Source of the DNA: Kordiimonadales bacterium
Lineage (GTDB): Bacteria > Pseudomonadota > Alphaproteobacteria > Sphingomonadales > Kordiimonadaceae
Length of the DNA stretch: 53,006 bases
Reading direction: 5' to 3'
NCBI GenBank assembly: GCA_002401685.1
Contig: NVTU01000043.1
Span: 1-53,006, forward strand
Made by a program: the position numbers and the translations under genes. The notes beneath the pieces were generated by a model. The model worked only from the letters and a program-made list of their open reading frames with translations, did not search any database and was not told the DNA's origin. Below are positions 9,601 to 18,003 of the stretch, piece after piece; the stretch's first letter is position 1; each line of letters opens with the position of its first letter.

Positions 9601-10082
9601 TCATCTTTGGCTGAGGCCATCAGATCTCGGGCCTCACTTTCGTCTACGCCGTCAAACCCCGGAGCCATACCTGCTTCTAGTGGAAAACGCCCCAAAAGCG
9701 ACTGGCAGAAACTGTGAAATGTTTGGATTTGCAGCCCCGGCGACAGATCAAGTACTTCCGCAAATAGTTGCCGCGCACGGGTCAGCATCTCTTCGTCCGG
9801 TAGTTCTTCTGTTCGGCGGCGAATTTCAGAAGCCAGCTTCTCGTCAGACATTAAAGTCCAGCTTCCGAGTTCCGCAAAAATACGGTTGGTCATTTCCGCC
9901 GCTGCAGCTTTCGTGAATGTTAGGCAGATGATATTCTCGGGCCGAGTGCCCGTTAGCATAAGCCGTAATACGCGCGCTGTTAGCACGTGCGTTTTCCCTG
10001 TGCCTGCAGATGCGCCCACCCACGCGGTGAGCTCAGGATGCGTGGCCCATGCCTGCGCCTCTGTCATGCGCTGTTCGGCCAT
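6651..10082 (-). CDS. addA: Double-strand break repair helicase-nuclease AddA
   Basis: AddA is the UvrD-like 3'-5' helicase and nuclease subunit of AddAB, which resects DNA ends for RecA-dependent repair. The 1143-residue protein has Walker A GASAGTGKT at residues 23-31, the Walker B-type LVDEAQDTN, and FAVGDAKQSIFSFQRADP. It also has the late helicase motifs VRIMTAHSAKGLQAPIVFL and YVAMTRSEDRLYVAG, and a C-terminal RecB-type nuclease with VQIVDYKTNRPPP. Its ATG shares one base with the addB stop (TGATG), so translation is coupled. Several plus-strand open frames inside this gene are shadows. Confidence 0.95.
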   Translation of the reverse strand: MAEQRMTEAQAWATHPELTAWVGASAGTGKTHVLTARVLRLMLTGTRPENIICLTFTKAAAAEMTNRIFAELGSWTLMSDEKLASEIRRRTEELPDEEMLTRARQLFAEVLDLSPGLQIQTFHSFCQSLLGRFPLEAGMAPGFDGVDESEARDLMASAKDEMLSSTRKATMKPLARALSHVAKLVTENTFDEVIDRLSYDAAMLARAETAYGGPDGVASALYRALGLTPGDTEDRVLIAAMPDKAFDVSGVRALAGAMAGGSKKEKEGAAALHAFLAADETERLDLISAYTLVFLTTKNAARARVANKGTVEADPGLFDIIEAEQQRMQHIAEHRMRIKAAAATAALLQLGLAQLAGYRRLKAERGLVDFDDMIERTVLLFQQADAAPWVLFKLDSAVEHILVDEAQDTNRDQWRVVEALSSEFFTGAGASDKTRTLFAVGDAKQSIFSFQRADPKEFIAARDRVFRRAHEAGLPAEAVPLNQSFRSGEAVLSLVDAVFDADATAWRGLSPDGEIVRHDYSRKGHAGLVELWPLEVPEDKADDDAAEWEMPLLQESVDDAEQRTAWRIARRISQMLMRDEELTSKGRPIRAGDILVLVRRRTAFVDHLVRALKSLAVPVAGRDRMVLADELAVMDLMVLARFALQPTDDLSLATVLKGPFFGLDDEALFELAYGRKGTLWQSLDAKAGDIRFAAAASMLKDLLRIIDVKTPFEFLSYVLTDRGGRKQLVARLGSEIHDPVDEFIEEALRFELSGTASMQAFVHSVDRGGLQIKRDLEAAGDNVRIMTAHSAKGLQAPIVFLSDLVGLPNTIRETRILPIESATEGLPPLPFWTSPAKDLPFTTAMKDEVKERQLAEYRRLLYVAMTRSEDRLYVAGWQAKGEPDPNCWANAIAEGFERIGAEHLMSGDIEVSRFTIRQTADVTDEIRAQKQADKPENPAWLFAELPDEPSPMKPLMPSRPDEEPAVSSPLVRSDAKRFQRGRYIHAMLQWMPEIPIGLREAAAMRYLGGAAKELDPTQCTQLWQEVSSVLTQAPFAELFGPDSQAEVPITGIVSNRAVSGQVDRLIVTSTDVQIVDYKTNRPPPRDASGVQDIYLRQMGLYTRILEVIYPDKTIRACLLWTDAGRLMELPKTLMNEALTRAGL

Positions 10083-13057
10083 CAGCTGTCCCCTTCTTCG
10101 CTAAAGGGATCACTACCGCCGCGCCATTCTTTAACGCGGGCAAGATGATCATAATCGCCGTAGCCTGCTTCCTTCGGTCGCGGGTTCGAAAGGTAGGGCG
10201 TTTTTTCAGCTGAAAATACCTGCACCAATTCGTACAAGCCCTGAATAGCGGCCTCTACCGTATGGTCGACATCCTTCACTGGCTTCTTCTGCTGCTGAAC
10301 AGGGTCGCCGCCTTTTAGCTCCCAGTAGATCAGGTCGCTGACTGAGGTTGCGGGCAAGCCCTCAAACCCGCCCTGCTGCGCCAACCACGCTTCCAGTGGC
10401 AGCTGCGGGGCAAATCCTGCGGCCACCCGCTTTGCGGAGGGTACGTTGCCCGTCTTATAGTCGATCACCTGAAGGGTGCCATTTTCTTTGATACGGTCAA
10501 TTCGGTCGGCTTTGGCGACAAGAGTGAAGTCTTCTCCGGGTAGCAGCACTTCTGCGCGAACCTCGACGGCAGCGACTTCGTATTTCTCTGTACGTTTTTC
10601 TTCATTAGCCACAAACCATTCGGCAATCTTTTCAAACCGGGGCCACCAGAAGGCATATACTGTAGGCTGGGTAATTACATGGGAGAAGACGCGCCGCCCG
10701 ACAGCGATCATTCGGTCAAGCCCTTCTTCGCCAAACTTCGGGCCGGGTTCTTTGAGGAACAGTTCCAACGCTTCGTGCAGCAACGTGCCTTTAGTAGAAG
10801 CCGTTGGCCGATCATCCACTGGATCAAGTGTTCTAAGGCCTAAGATTTTATTCGCATATAGCCCGTACGGATCGCGCATCCAAGTTTCGACCTGTGTTAC
10901 CGAAAGCCTTTTGGGGCGCGCGCTAAGCGGCGGCGTCGGCGCGGGTGGCTGCAACATCGGCAAACGCGGGCTTTCGGCCAAAGCTTCGGCCCACGCCAGA
11001 TACTGGTTGGCAGCAGGGATTGGTCGCCCCGCGAGCGCTTCAATTCTAAACCACCAGCGGCTGGGAACAGTAGGCGAGCCGTCTACCTTTTTAGCTCGTG
11101 TCATATAAACCGTGCCGCCAGACGCCGCCTGCATAAAATCATGCGCAGACTGGCCAATGCGCCGTTCGAGCGGTGGCAGTTTAAATTCCGCCCGCATCGT
11201 CCGGTTCATCCAAGGGTCGCTTTGAATTTCACCGGGCCAAACGCCCTCATTCAAGCCGCCGAGGATCATAATGTCTGTGCGCTGCAAACGAGCTTCAAGC
11301 GGGCTCCAGATACTAAGCCGTGGGTGTTTTCGCCATACGGGTCGCACTACTTTTGGCGAGAGAATTTCAGCGAACAAAGAGGCATATCCGCCAGCTGAAA
11401 TGTCCGCTAGAGATCCGGTTTCTTCAATCAGCTCGGCCACAGCTTCGGCAAGTGCATGGCCTGCATCTCCCGCCCATAAAACCTGATCACCTTCAGTCTC
11501 AACGCTCGCGGCCAGTGCCTCCGCACACTGGATATGCGCCTTTAATATTTCTGCAAGGATCGGCGTATCCTTCAAGCACTTCATAAGCGGCTCGATAACA
11601 CCCACAACTGCCGTCAAGGCGGTTAAATCATCCTCGCCAAATTTCTTCCGGCTATCCGCAATTGCTTGCTGTGCCCGGTCAAGCAACCCTTCAAGCCCGC
11701 CGGCTGGGCGTACGCCGCGTAGCACATCCCTGTCTAGCGCCCTCACCATTTTCAAATGCTGCCTACGTGTCTGACCCCCACAAACCAGTGGGTGCTGCAA
11801 CAATGCGAGCAGCGCCACTGGCCCCATATTATCGGATACTGCATCCGCTATCAGGGCCAGCAACCGGCCTGGAACTGTATTGAGCACGCGGTCACCACCC
11901 GAATCGTCGATATCGATTGACCAGCGCTGTAGGCTGGCCCTGACGTGCCGCGCAAGTTGCCTATCTGGCGTAATTAGGGCTGCGGTTTTGCCGGAAACTT
12001 CCAGTGTCTCCCGCATTAAAACGGCGATAGCGTCCGCTTCATCACGGCGGGTCGGGGCAACAATCGCCTGCATGTCGCCGAACAGATCCTGGTCTGCTGT
12101 ACCGCTATAACCAAGCGACCGCCATGCCCGGGTTAAGTCTGCAGGCAACATTGCGTCCCGAAGAAAACCAGCGCGCTGGATGGTAGGCTGATTCGCAGCC
12201 GAAACACTTGGCCATAACTCAACTTCATGCCTGCTTGCACCGATTACCTCAATCAGGTTTTTCATCATGGATTGCGGATGTGTAGGATCCATGCTGGCCC
12301 ACACCTCGTCGCTCATGTCCCTGTCGAAACCCGGCAATACAAGCTTGCCGTTCGGCATGCAGGCGACAGTTTTCAGAAGATTAGCAGTAGCCGGGATCGA
12401 ACCCGTCGAGCCAGCAGCAATCACTTGGCCTTTAGGCGGTTTTGCTGCCCAGGCAGCCGCCAGCATATGCAGCAAAGTATCACGCCGGACAGCGGGATTT
12501 TGCGTGCCTTCATCTGCCATGATTTGCGGCCAGGTCTCAGTTACGATTTTCAGAAATTCAAGCGTTACATCCCAGTGGCTAGCCAAACTTTCAGGGACGA
12601 GAGACGCTAGTTCGCCGTAGGACAGCCCTTCTGTATCGACCTGATCCATAAAGCGCGCCAGCTCACCGGCCAACCGCCAACCCTGTGCTGGGGCCAGCGT
12701 CTGCCCAAAACCGCCCCACGCCATGACATAGCGCATCAACATCACTTGACGGCGCACAGGTTGTACAGCCGGCAGAATTTCAGACGGGTCTAGTCCAATG
12801 CCCGCGCCGAGAAACGTCACTTCATCCTCGTCAACATCGCCAATTGCCCGTATCATCGGCAGTAGGGTCGTACGGTGCTCAAGCGCCCGTAAAAATGCTT
12901 CCTGAAGCGACCGCTGCGCGCGCCTGTTTGGGACCAATACAGTCACGCTGCTGAGCTTCAGCGGATCGCCGCCCGCTTCCGTAAGCAAGCCGCTAACAAG
13001 CGCGTCCATGAAAGAAACGGAAGGGTCGATTGTATATATATTTGGTGACATGCTCAT
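10082..13057 (-). CDS. addB: Double-strand break repair protein AddB
   Basis: AddB is the partner of AddA: it has an inactivated helicase-like N-terminal region and a C-terminal RecB-type nuclease (LQVIDYKTGNVPSAKR). The frame is open to 13078, but that start overlaps the preceding stop by 20 bases. I prefer the ATG at 13057 (MSMSPNIYTIDP), two bases past that stop, and 13051 is also possible. Length is about 991 residues. I see no cysteines around the nuclease domain, where the Bacillus type holds an iron-sulfur cluster (the block reads WMRDPYGLYA), so this looks like the cluster-free alphaproteobacterial form. The gene lies between the murU-like gene and addA. Confidence 0.93.
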   Translation of the reverse strand: MSMSPNIYTIDPSVSFMDALVSGLLTEAGGDPLKLSSVTVLVPNRRAQRSLQEAFLRALEHRTTLLPMIRAIGDVDEDEVTFLGAGIGLDPSEILPAVQPVRRQVMLMRYVMAWGGFGQTLAPAQGWRLAGELARFMDQVDTEGLSYGELASLVPESLASHWDVTLEFLKIVTETWPQIMADEGTQNPAVRRDTLLHMLAAAWAAKPPKGQVIAAGSTGSIPATANLLKTVACMPNGKLVLPGFDRDMSDEVWASMDPTHPQSMMKNLIEVIGASRHEVELWPSVSAANQPTIQRAGFLRDAMLPADLTRAWRSLGYSGTADQDLFGDMQAIVAPTRRDEADAIAVLMRETLEVSGKTAALITPDRQLARHVRASLQRWSIDIDDSGGDRVLNTVPGRLLALIADAVSDNMGPVALLALLQHPLVCGGQTRRQHLKMVRALDRDVLRGVRPAGGLEGLLDRAQQAIADSRKKFGEDDLTALTAVVGVIEPLMKCLKDTPILAEILKAHIQCAEALAASVETEGDQVLWAGDAGHALAEAVAELIEETGSLADISAGGYASLFAEILSPKVVRPVWRKHPRLSIWSPLEARLQRTDIMILGGLNEGVWPGEIQSDPWMNRTMRAEFKLPPLERRIGQSAHDFMQAASGGTVYMTRAKKVDGSPTVPSRWWFRIEALAGRPIPAANQYLAWAEALAESPRLPMLQPPAPTPPLSARPKRLSVTQVETWMRDPYGLYANKILGLRTLDPVDDRPTASTKGTLLHEALELFLKEPGPKFGEEGLDRMIAVGRRVFSHVITQPTVYAFWWPRFEKIAEWFVANEEKRTEKYEVAAVEVRAEVLLPGEDFTLVAKADRIDRIKENGTLQVIDYKTGNVPSAKRVAAGFAPQLPLEAWLAQQGGFEGLPATSVSDLIYWELKGGDPVQQQKKPVKDVDHTVEAAIQGLYELVQVFSAEKTPYLSNPRPKEAGYGDYDHLARVKEWRGGSDPFSEEGDS

Positions 13058-13058
13058 G

Positions 13059-13802
13059 CTAGGCAGCGCCCAATTCATTCAGTTTCTTTTCTGCCTCGCC
13101 GATGGCTTCTTGTGTGCCTACATGCATCCAGTGGCCGTCTATTTCTATACCGTACAAGCGGCCTGCGGCGACAGCCTTTCTGAATATTTCGCGGTTGGAA
13201 AAAGCGCCGTCCGGCATGCCGTTATATAAGCTAGGTTCGACTAGCTGCACACCACCAAACATAAATGGCGCTCTTTCGGCATCGTCTCGAAACTGCACTG
13301 AACGGACTTTACTTGAAGGATCGCTAACACCCGCAAAAAAGTCACCGACGCCATCATAGCCGAGCGCGTTTTCCGTGGGTACCAAAAGCAATAACACATC
13401 CATCTTTTTTGGCTGCCAGGCCGCTCGAATTAAGTTTAGCTGCTTCTCAGCGGCATCAACCCACAGCGCATCTGAATTGAGCACAAAAAAGGGATCATTA
13501 CCCAGCAGACTAAGAGCTTTTTTAACACCGCCTCCGGTTTCAAGCAGTGCGTCTCGTTCGTCAGATATCAGCACCTGACCTGACCCAACTTTCCGAGACA
13601 AGTGAGCCTCAATCTGATCCGCCAAATGATGAACATTTACCACGGTTTGCTGCACGCCGCCCAAGGTGGCATGGGCCAGCAGACGGTCGAGCAAGGTAAT
13701 ACCTTTAACCTGCACCAGCGGTTTGGGCAGTGTATCGCTAAGGGTGCCCATGCGGCTACCAAGCCCGGCCGCAAGTATCATTGCTTTACTGCCATGCATC
13801 AT
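13059..13802 (-). CDS. murU: Nucleotidyltransferase, MurU-like (N-acetylmuramate-1-P uridylyltransferase)
   Basis: A 247-residue GT-A-fold sugar-1-phosphate nucleotidyltransferase. The signature AMILAAGLGSRMG with TLPKPLVQV lies at residues 7-31, a DERDALLETGGGV segment near residue 80, and FFVLNSDALW carries the metal-binding Asp. In the MurU family the enzyme makes UDP-MurNAc from recycled MurNAc-1-phosphate. Its start overlaps the tsaE stop by four bases (ATGA). In many alphaproteobacteria the kinase AmgK sits between tsaE and murU; it is absent here. I infer MurU from sequence and position, but another sugar substrate is possible. Confidence 0.8.
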   Translation of the reverse strand: MMHGSKAMILAAGLGSRMGTLSDTLPKPLVQVKGITLLDRLLAHATLGGVQQTVVNVHHLADQIEAHLSRKVGSGQVLISDERDALLETGGGVKKALSLLGNDPFFVLNSDALWVDAAEKQLNLIRAAWQPKKMDVLLLLVPTENALGYDGVGDFFAGVSDPSSKVRSVQFRDDAERAPFMFGGVQLVEPSLYNGMPDGAFSNREIFRKAVAAGRLYGIEIDGHWMHVGTQEAIGEAEKKLNELGAA

Positions 13803-14272
13803 AGTAATCCTGCAAGCAGGTCCTGCCAGCGGCCTTGATCACCTTTGAAGGTTAACCGCCGTGCTTCGTCGCCCGCTTCAGTGGCTTTTCCCTCACGCTT
13901 CAGCGTTATCTCAAGCGCACCTTGCCACCAATCACCCGGCATTCTGTCCGGCCATTCAACGAGCAGCACAGATGTATCACGTTCTTCATCAAGCCCGAGC
14001 TCGTATACTTCGTCCGGGTCTTTCAAACGGTACAGATCTGTATGGTGAATTTCCGGCGTGGCAGCATAGCTTTGTACTAGCGTAAACGTAGGACTTGGGA
14101 CATCTGCGTCAGGGTCTTCGAGCGCTGCGCGAATGAATGCGCGAGCAAACGTGCTTTTTCCGGCACCGAGATCACCAGTTAACGCAAACAGGTCTCCGCC
14201 ATTTGCCCGCTCAGCTAGTGTTTCAGCGACATTCTCTGTGGCTCGTTGGTTCTTGCAGAAAATCTCAATCAC
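13799..14272 (-). CDS. tsaE: tRNA N6-threonylcarbamoyladenosine biosynthesis ATPase TsaE
   Basis: TsaE is the small ATPase that works with TsaB and TsaD to put threonylcarbamoyl on A37 of ANN-decoding tRNAs. The 157-residue product has Walker A GDLGAGKST at residues 33-41, the SPTFTLVQSY switch, HTDLYRLKDPDEVYELGLDE and LLVEWPDRM, all typical. It starts within the last bases of divL (ATGA overlap) and ends within the start of the murU-like gene, so it sits inside a coupled operon. It is not fused to a kinase domain, as some relatives are. Confidence 0.94.
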   Translation of the reverse strand: MIEIFCKNQRATENVAETLAERANGGDLFALTGDLGAGKSTFARAFIRAALEDPDADVPSPTFTLVQSYAATPEIHHTDLYRLKDPDEVYELGLDEERDTSVLLVEWPDRMPGDWWQGALEITLKREGKATEAGDEARRLTFKGDQGRWQDLLAGLL

Positions 14273-16671
14273 AGAATAGTGGCCATGCTTAGTTCCCGTG
14301 CCAATTGCTCGGGGTCAGGCATTTCTGGCTGTTCGCGCGGCAGACTACAGCTCAATATCAAGCCCTCCTCCTGATAAGGGGCAAGATCAATCCCGCCGCC
14401 GTGCAAGCCAACGATACTGCGCACAAGCGAAAGATCGAGTCCTGTTGTGCGGCGAACGCCAGGAGACGCGCCCATTTCCACAGCAGCAATCAGCCGATCG
14501 CGCTCACGCGGGGCCAGGCCGGAATCTTCATTCGTAATCGCGACGCGGATATGATCCTTATTGCCTTCAAGGTCGATCGTTAGCTCGCCGCCGTAGCGGG
14601 CGAAACTCAGCATCGTCGATGCCATATTATAGAACGCCTGTTTAAGCCGTCGTTCGTCGGCCTGGATAACACCTACATCTATGTCCGGATCGAGCACCAG
14701 CGATATATCAACTTTGCGCGCCAAGTCCTGTGCCAAGCCCGCGGCTTCCCGCAACACTTCGGCAACGTTACAGCGGGCGATCTCCAACCTAACCTCTCCG
14801 GCCTCGATGACGGCAAGATCAAGCACGCTGGAGATAAGCTCTTTCAGCTCGCCAGCAGCCGTTAGGATATTGCGGATATAATCGGCCTGGTGGTCGTTCA
14901 AGTCGCCGAAAATGCGTTGATCAAGCATTTCCGCAAAGCCAAAGATTGAGTTCAGCGGTGTGCGCAGCTCATAAGACATGTTGGTAATGAATTCGCTTTT
15001 AAGTCTGTCTGCCGCTTCCAGCGCATTCGAACGCTCCCTCAGCGCCTGCTCAACCTTAAAAGTATCGGTGATATCGCTCTGCGTCAGCATCACGCCGCCG
15101 TCCGGCAGAGGCACAATTGCTACATCCACCACCCGGCCATTTTTGTGCCTGAGGCGCCCGGTTTTATGTTTGCGTTCAGCTACCAACGCCGCCAAATCCG
15201 AGATGAAATGTTCTTTATCATCTGCGAGCTCATTGTGTGCTTCAATGGCCTCGACAAAGGCAGTTAAGTGCGGCCTGCCCGATATTTCACTTTCGTTCAG
15301 ATGCCAGATCTCTTTGAAAGCAGGGTTCGACAATTGCAACCTACCGTCCGTACCGAACACAGCAATGCCCTCATGCATGTTATCAAGTGTTTCCTGCTGC
15401 ACCGCGATCAATGTATTATAGGAGCGTTCCAACGCCAACCTATCGGTCACGTCTTCAAACAGGATCAAAAGGCCGCCAAGCGGGTGGGGCTGGGTGACTA
15501 CCCGGTGCGCCGTGCCGTCTGGTAAATGCCACATTTCCTCGAAGGGCTCCAACAGATCGGTGTAATGCTTCAGAATGCCAGCTTTCCATTTAGGGAAATC
15601 AATTTGTTCTGGTAAACGCCGTTGGTCCCGCATTAAATCAAGCAGTTCGCTGTGCACAATTTCACTCGACAAGGCATCTTCACTTACCTGCGAAAGCCGA
15701 GCAAAAGCACTATTGTAGAAGCGCAATGTTTGGCCTGAACCAAATATGGCCACAGGGCTACGCAATCTATTCAAAGTTTCTGACTGGCTTTCGAGTACCC
15801 GTGACAGTTCGGAAAGCGCCTCTTCCTCCCCGGTTACATCAACCGCGATAGAGAGAATAGTGCCGTTATCATCAATCGGCGTGTGGGTAACCGTGAATGC
15901 CCTGCGCTGGCCATCGATCACACCGAACCTGCGTTCCCGTACTGGCGATCCCGTTGCCCGTGCCTGCGCAACAACACTACGCCCACCATGGCCAAAAAGC
16001 TGTAAGCCGCGCGTGGTTACTTCGGTTATATTTTCTGCGTCTACGGCACTCACGTAGGCGTGGTTCGCTTCCTGAAGCTGACCATCTATGCCGTGGCTCC
16101 ATACCGGATAAGGCAAACTATTGAAGGCGCGCACCAGATCCTTCCACCGAAGCTCGAGCGCCCGCACGCTTTTTTTACCGCTCGGCGCCAAGTGATCCAG
16201 CGATTCTTCTAACCACATTATACCGTGCGGCCAACGCGCATCCTTTGACGGCAACCACTGCATATCGATGATAAGACGAGATTGATTAGCACCGCGGTGA
16301 ACGACGAGAGGAGTAGGCACGACCTGGCCTTCCTCTAGTCCTGCTCGCAATTGGTCAATAGTTTCACGCGGCAGCCCTATCCCGTCGCTACCCGCCAAAT
16401 CACTTAAATCCGATACGGTGTCGGGCAAGCCCACCAAGGCCAAGGCGCCAGAATCTGCCTGAAGGCGGCCATCCGGCCAAATCCAAATCGGGAACCGATG
16501 ATCAGTTTTGATCATTGTATCAAGGAAGCTGGTTAGATCTTGCAAAGATCTCGCCCGGTCTGTCATGCGGCCAGCGCGCCAGAACCCGTATAGACTTAAG
16601 CCAAACCATAAGAGCACGGCTACAGCAATTACGACTATGAGGCCAATTGTTGACCAACCCGCTTCAAACAT
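14269..16671 (-). CDS. divL: DivL-type sensor protein with tyrosine in place of the phospho-histidine
   Basis: An 800-residue protein with one N-terminal membrane helix (about residues 8-30), several PAS-like domains, then a histidine-kinase-like core. The H-box reads NMSYELRTPLNS, where Tyr567 (codon 14971-14973, TAT) replaces the usual His. That substitution is the hallmark of DivL, which in Caulobacter binds DivK and controls CckA, CtrA and the cell cycle. The ATP-binding half looks degraded: the N-box reads NMASTML where N-A is expected, and GLDL replaces GLGL. It probably acts as a signalling scaffold rather than a normal kinase, though that is inferred. The gene leads the divL-tsaE-murU-addB-addA operon. 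A PAS kinase of unknown role is the fallback. Confidence 0.85.
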   Translation of the reverse strand: MFEAGWSTIGLIVVIAVAVLLWFGLSLYGFWRAGRMTDRARSLQDLTSFLDTMIKTDHRFPIWIWPDGRLQADSGALALVGLPDTVSDLSDLAGSDGIGLPRETIDQLRAGLEEGQVVPTPLVVHRGANQSRLIIDMQWLPSKDARWPHGIMWLEESLDHLAPSGKKSVRALELRWKDLVRAFNSLPYPVWSHGIDGQLQEANHAYVSAVDAENITEVTTRGLQLFGHGGRSVVAQARATGSPVRERRFGVIDGQRRAFTVTHTPIDDNGTILSIAVDVTGEEEALSELSRVLESQSETLNRLRSPVAIFGSGQTLRFYNSAFARLSQVSEDALSSEIVHSELLDLMRDQRRLPEQIDFPKWKAGILKHYTDLLEPFEEMWHLPDGTAHRVVTQPHPLGGLLILFEDVTDRLALERSYNTLIAVQQETLDNMHEGIAVFGTDGRLQLSNPAFKEIWHLNESEISGRPHLTAFVEAIEAHNELADDKEHFISDLAALVAERKHKTGRLRHKNGRVVDVAIVPLPDGGVMLTQSDITDTFKVEQALRERSNALEAADRLKSEFITNMSYELRTPLNSIFGFAEMLDQRIFGDLNDHQADYIRNILTAAGELKELISSVLDLAVIEAGEVRLEIARCNVAEVLREAAGLAQDLARKVDISLVLDPDIDVGVIQADERRLKQAFYNMASTMLSFARYGGELTIDLEGNKDHIRVAITNEDSGLAPRERDRLIAAVEMGASPGVRRTTGLDLSLVRSIVGLHGGGIDLAPYQEEGLILSCSLPREQPEMPDPEQLARELSMATIL

Positions 16672-16715
16672 ATCCCGGCTCTCCTACGGACCATAACTCG
16701 CCAGAAGACTAGCCT

Positions 16716-16754
16716 AAATTACCCCCTTAGAACAAGGGCCTTAGAGGGTAATTT
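16716..16754. terminator. Possible transcript-end hairpin between metK and divL
   Basis: AAATTACCC (16716-16724) pairs exactly with GGGTAATTT (16746-16754); the 21-base loop holds a smaller AAGG/CCTT stem. It lies 20 bases past the metK stop, where a terminator is expected on the minus strand. There is no clean U run after the stem, so the call is tentative. Confidence 0.4.
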
Positions 16755-16774
16755 CATAAGATTACGTATGCCAG

Positions 16775-17995
16775 TTAAAGGCCGTACTCAGACTTCAGAG
16801 CTTCCACAAGATCGGTACGCTCCCAAGAGAAGCCTCCGTCATCGGTGGGATTGCGACCGAAATGGCCGTAGGCTGCAGTGCGCGCATAAATTGGCCGGCT
16901 AAGACTTAGGTGCTCACGGATGCCGCGCGGGCTTAAATTCACCATGCTCTGCAACACCTCAGAAAGGCGTTTTGGGTCCACGTCAGGGTTATCACCCCAT
17001 AGATCCACATACACTGCCAGCGGCTTGGAAACGCCGATGGCATAGGCAAGCTGAATAGTACAGTTGCTTGCAAGCCCAGCAGCTACAACATTTTTCGCAA
17101 GATAACGCGAAGCATAGGCCGCTGAACGATCAACCTTTGTCGGGTCTTTACCTGAGAAGGCGCCGCCACCGTGCGGGGCTGCACCGCCGTAAGTATCAAC
17201 GATGATCTTACGGCCCGTAAGACCACAATCACCGTCGGGTCCGCCAATAACAAAGTTGCCTGTTGGGTTTACGTAGAACTCTTCTTCTGGGCACATCCAG
17301 CCTTCAGGCAGAATACCTTCCACATGGCCGCGCACCAATTCCCGCAGGTCTTCTTGCGTTACAGTCTCTTTATGCTGCGTCGACACAACAATGCTGGCGG
17401 CGCCCACTGGCTTACCGTCCACATAACGGAGCGTGACCTGGCTTTTACTATCAGGCTCAAGCGCAGAAGCGGGATCAGCGTGACGTGCTTTGGCCAAAGC
17501 TTTCAAAATGCGGTGCGACAGATCAATCGGCGCAGGCATTAAGCTTTCGGTTTCGTCGCAAGCATACCCAAACATAATGCCCTGATCGCCAGCGCCTTCA
17601 TCTTTATTGCCACTAGCATCAACGCCCGCGGCAATATCTGCAGATTGCTCGTGCAGATAGTTCTCAAAAGAAGCGTGCTTCCAGTGAAAACCATCTTGCT
17701 CGTAGCCAATTTCCCTGACCGCGTCGCGCACAACTTGTTCAACGTCGTCTGCTTTAATACTGTCAGGGCCACGCACTTCACCAGCCACAATAATGCGGTT
17801 GGTTGTCACCATTGTTTCAGCAGCGACACGAGCTTCAGGTGCAGCGCCAAGATATAAATCCACAATGCCGTCTGATATTCTATCGGCCACTTTATCCGGA
17901 TGGCCTTCAGATACAGACTCACTGGTAAAAAGATAATCACTCATACTGGCGTTCCCTGAAGTTTTGGCAGCTAATTTTTTATCAATGGCGTTCAT
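16775..17995 (-). CDS. metK: S-adenosylmethionine synthase
   Basis: MetK makes S-adenosylmethionine from methionine and ATP. The 406-residue protein contains [27 protein letters not shown]-like [28 protein letters not shown] and [16 protein letters not shown], the family signatures. AGGAGA lies eight bases before the ATG at 17995, so I keep that start although it adds 17 residues ahead of the usual [10 protein letters not shown]; the inner ATG lacks a good ribosome site. It begins eight bases after ahcY and is surely co-transcribed with it, pairing synthesis of SAM with removal of its by-product SAH. Confidence 0.96.
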   Translation of the reverse strand: MNAIDKKLAAKTSGNASMSDYLFTSESVSEGHPDKVADRISDGIVDLYLGAAPEARVAAETMVTTNRIIVAGEVRGPDSIKADDVEQVVRDAVREIGYEQDGFHWKHASFENYLHEQSADIAAGVDASGNKDEGAGDQGIMFGYACDETESLMPAPIDLSHRILKALAKARHADPASALEPDSKSQVTLRYVDGKPVGAASIVVSTQHKETVTQEDLRELVRGHVEGILPEGWMCPEEEFYVNPTGNFVIGGPDGDCGLTGRKIIVDTYGGAAPHGGGAFSGKDPTKVDRSAAYASRYLAKNVVAAGLASNCTIQLAYAIGVSKPLAVYVDLWGDNPDVDPKRLSEVLQSMVNLSPRGIREHLSLSRPIYARTAAYGHFGRNPTDDGGFSWERTDLVEALKSEYGL

Positions 17996-18003
17996 GGGAT
18001 CTC

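Noticed and set aside
6874..9917. Several plus-strand open frames inside addA
   Set aside because: They run antisense to a complete 1143-residue helicase-nuclease, lack ribosome sites and have arginine/serine-rich composition typical of shadow frames.
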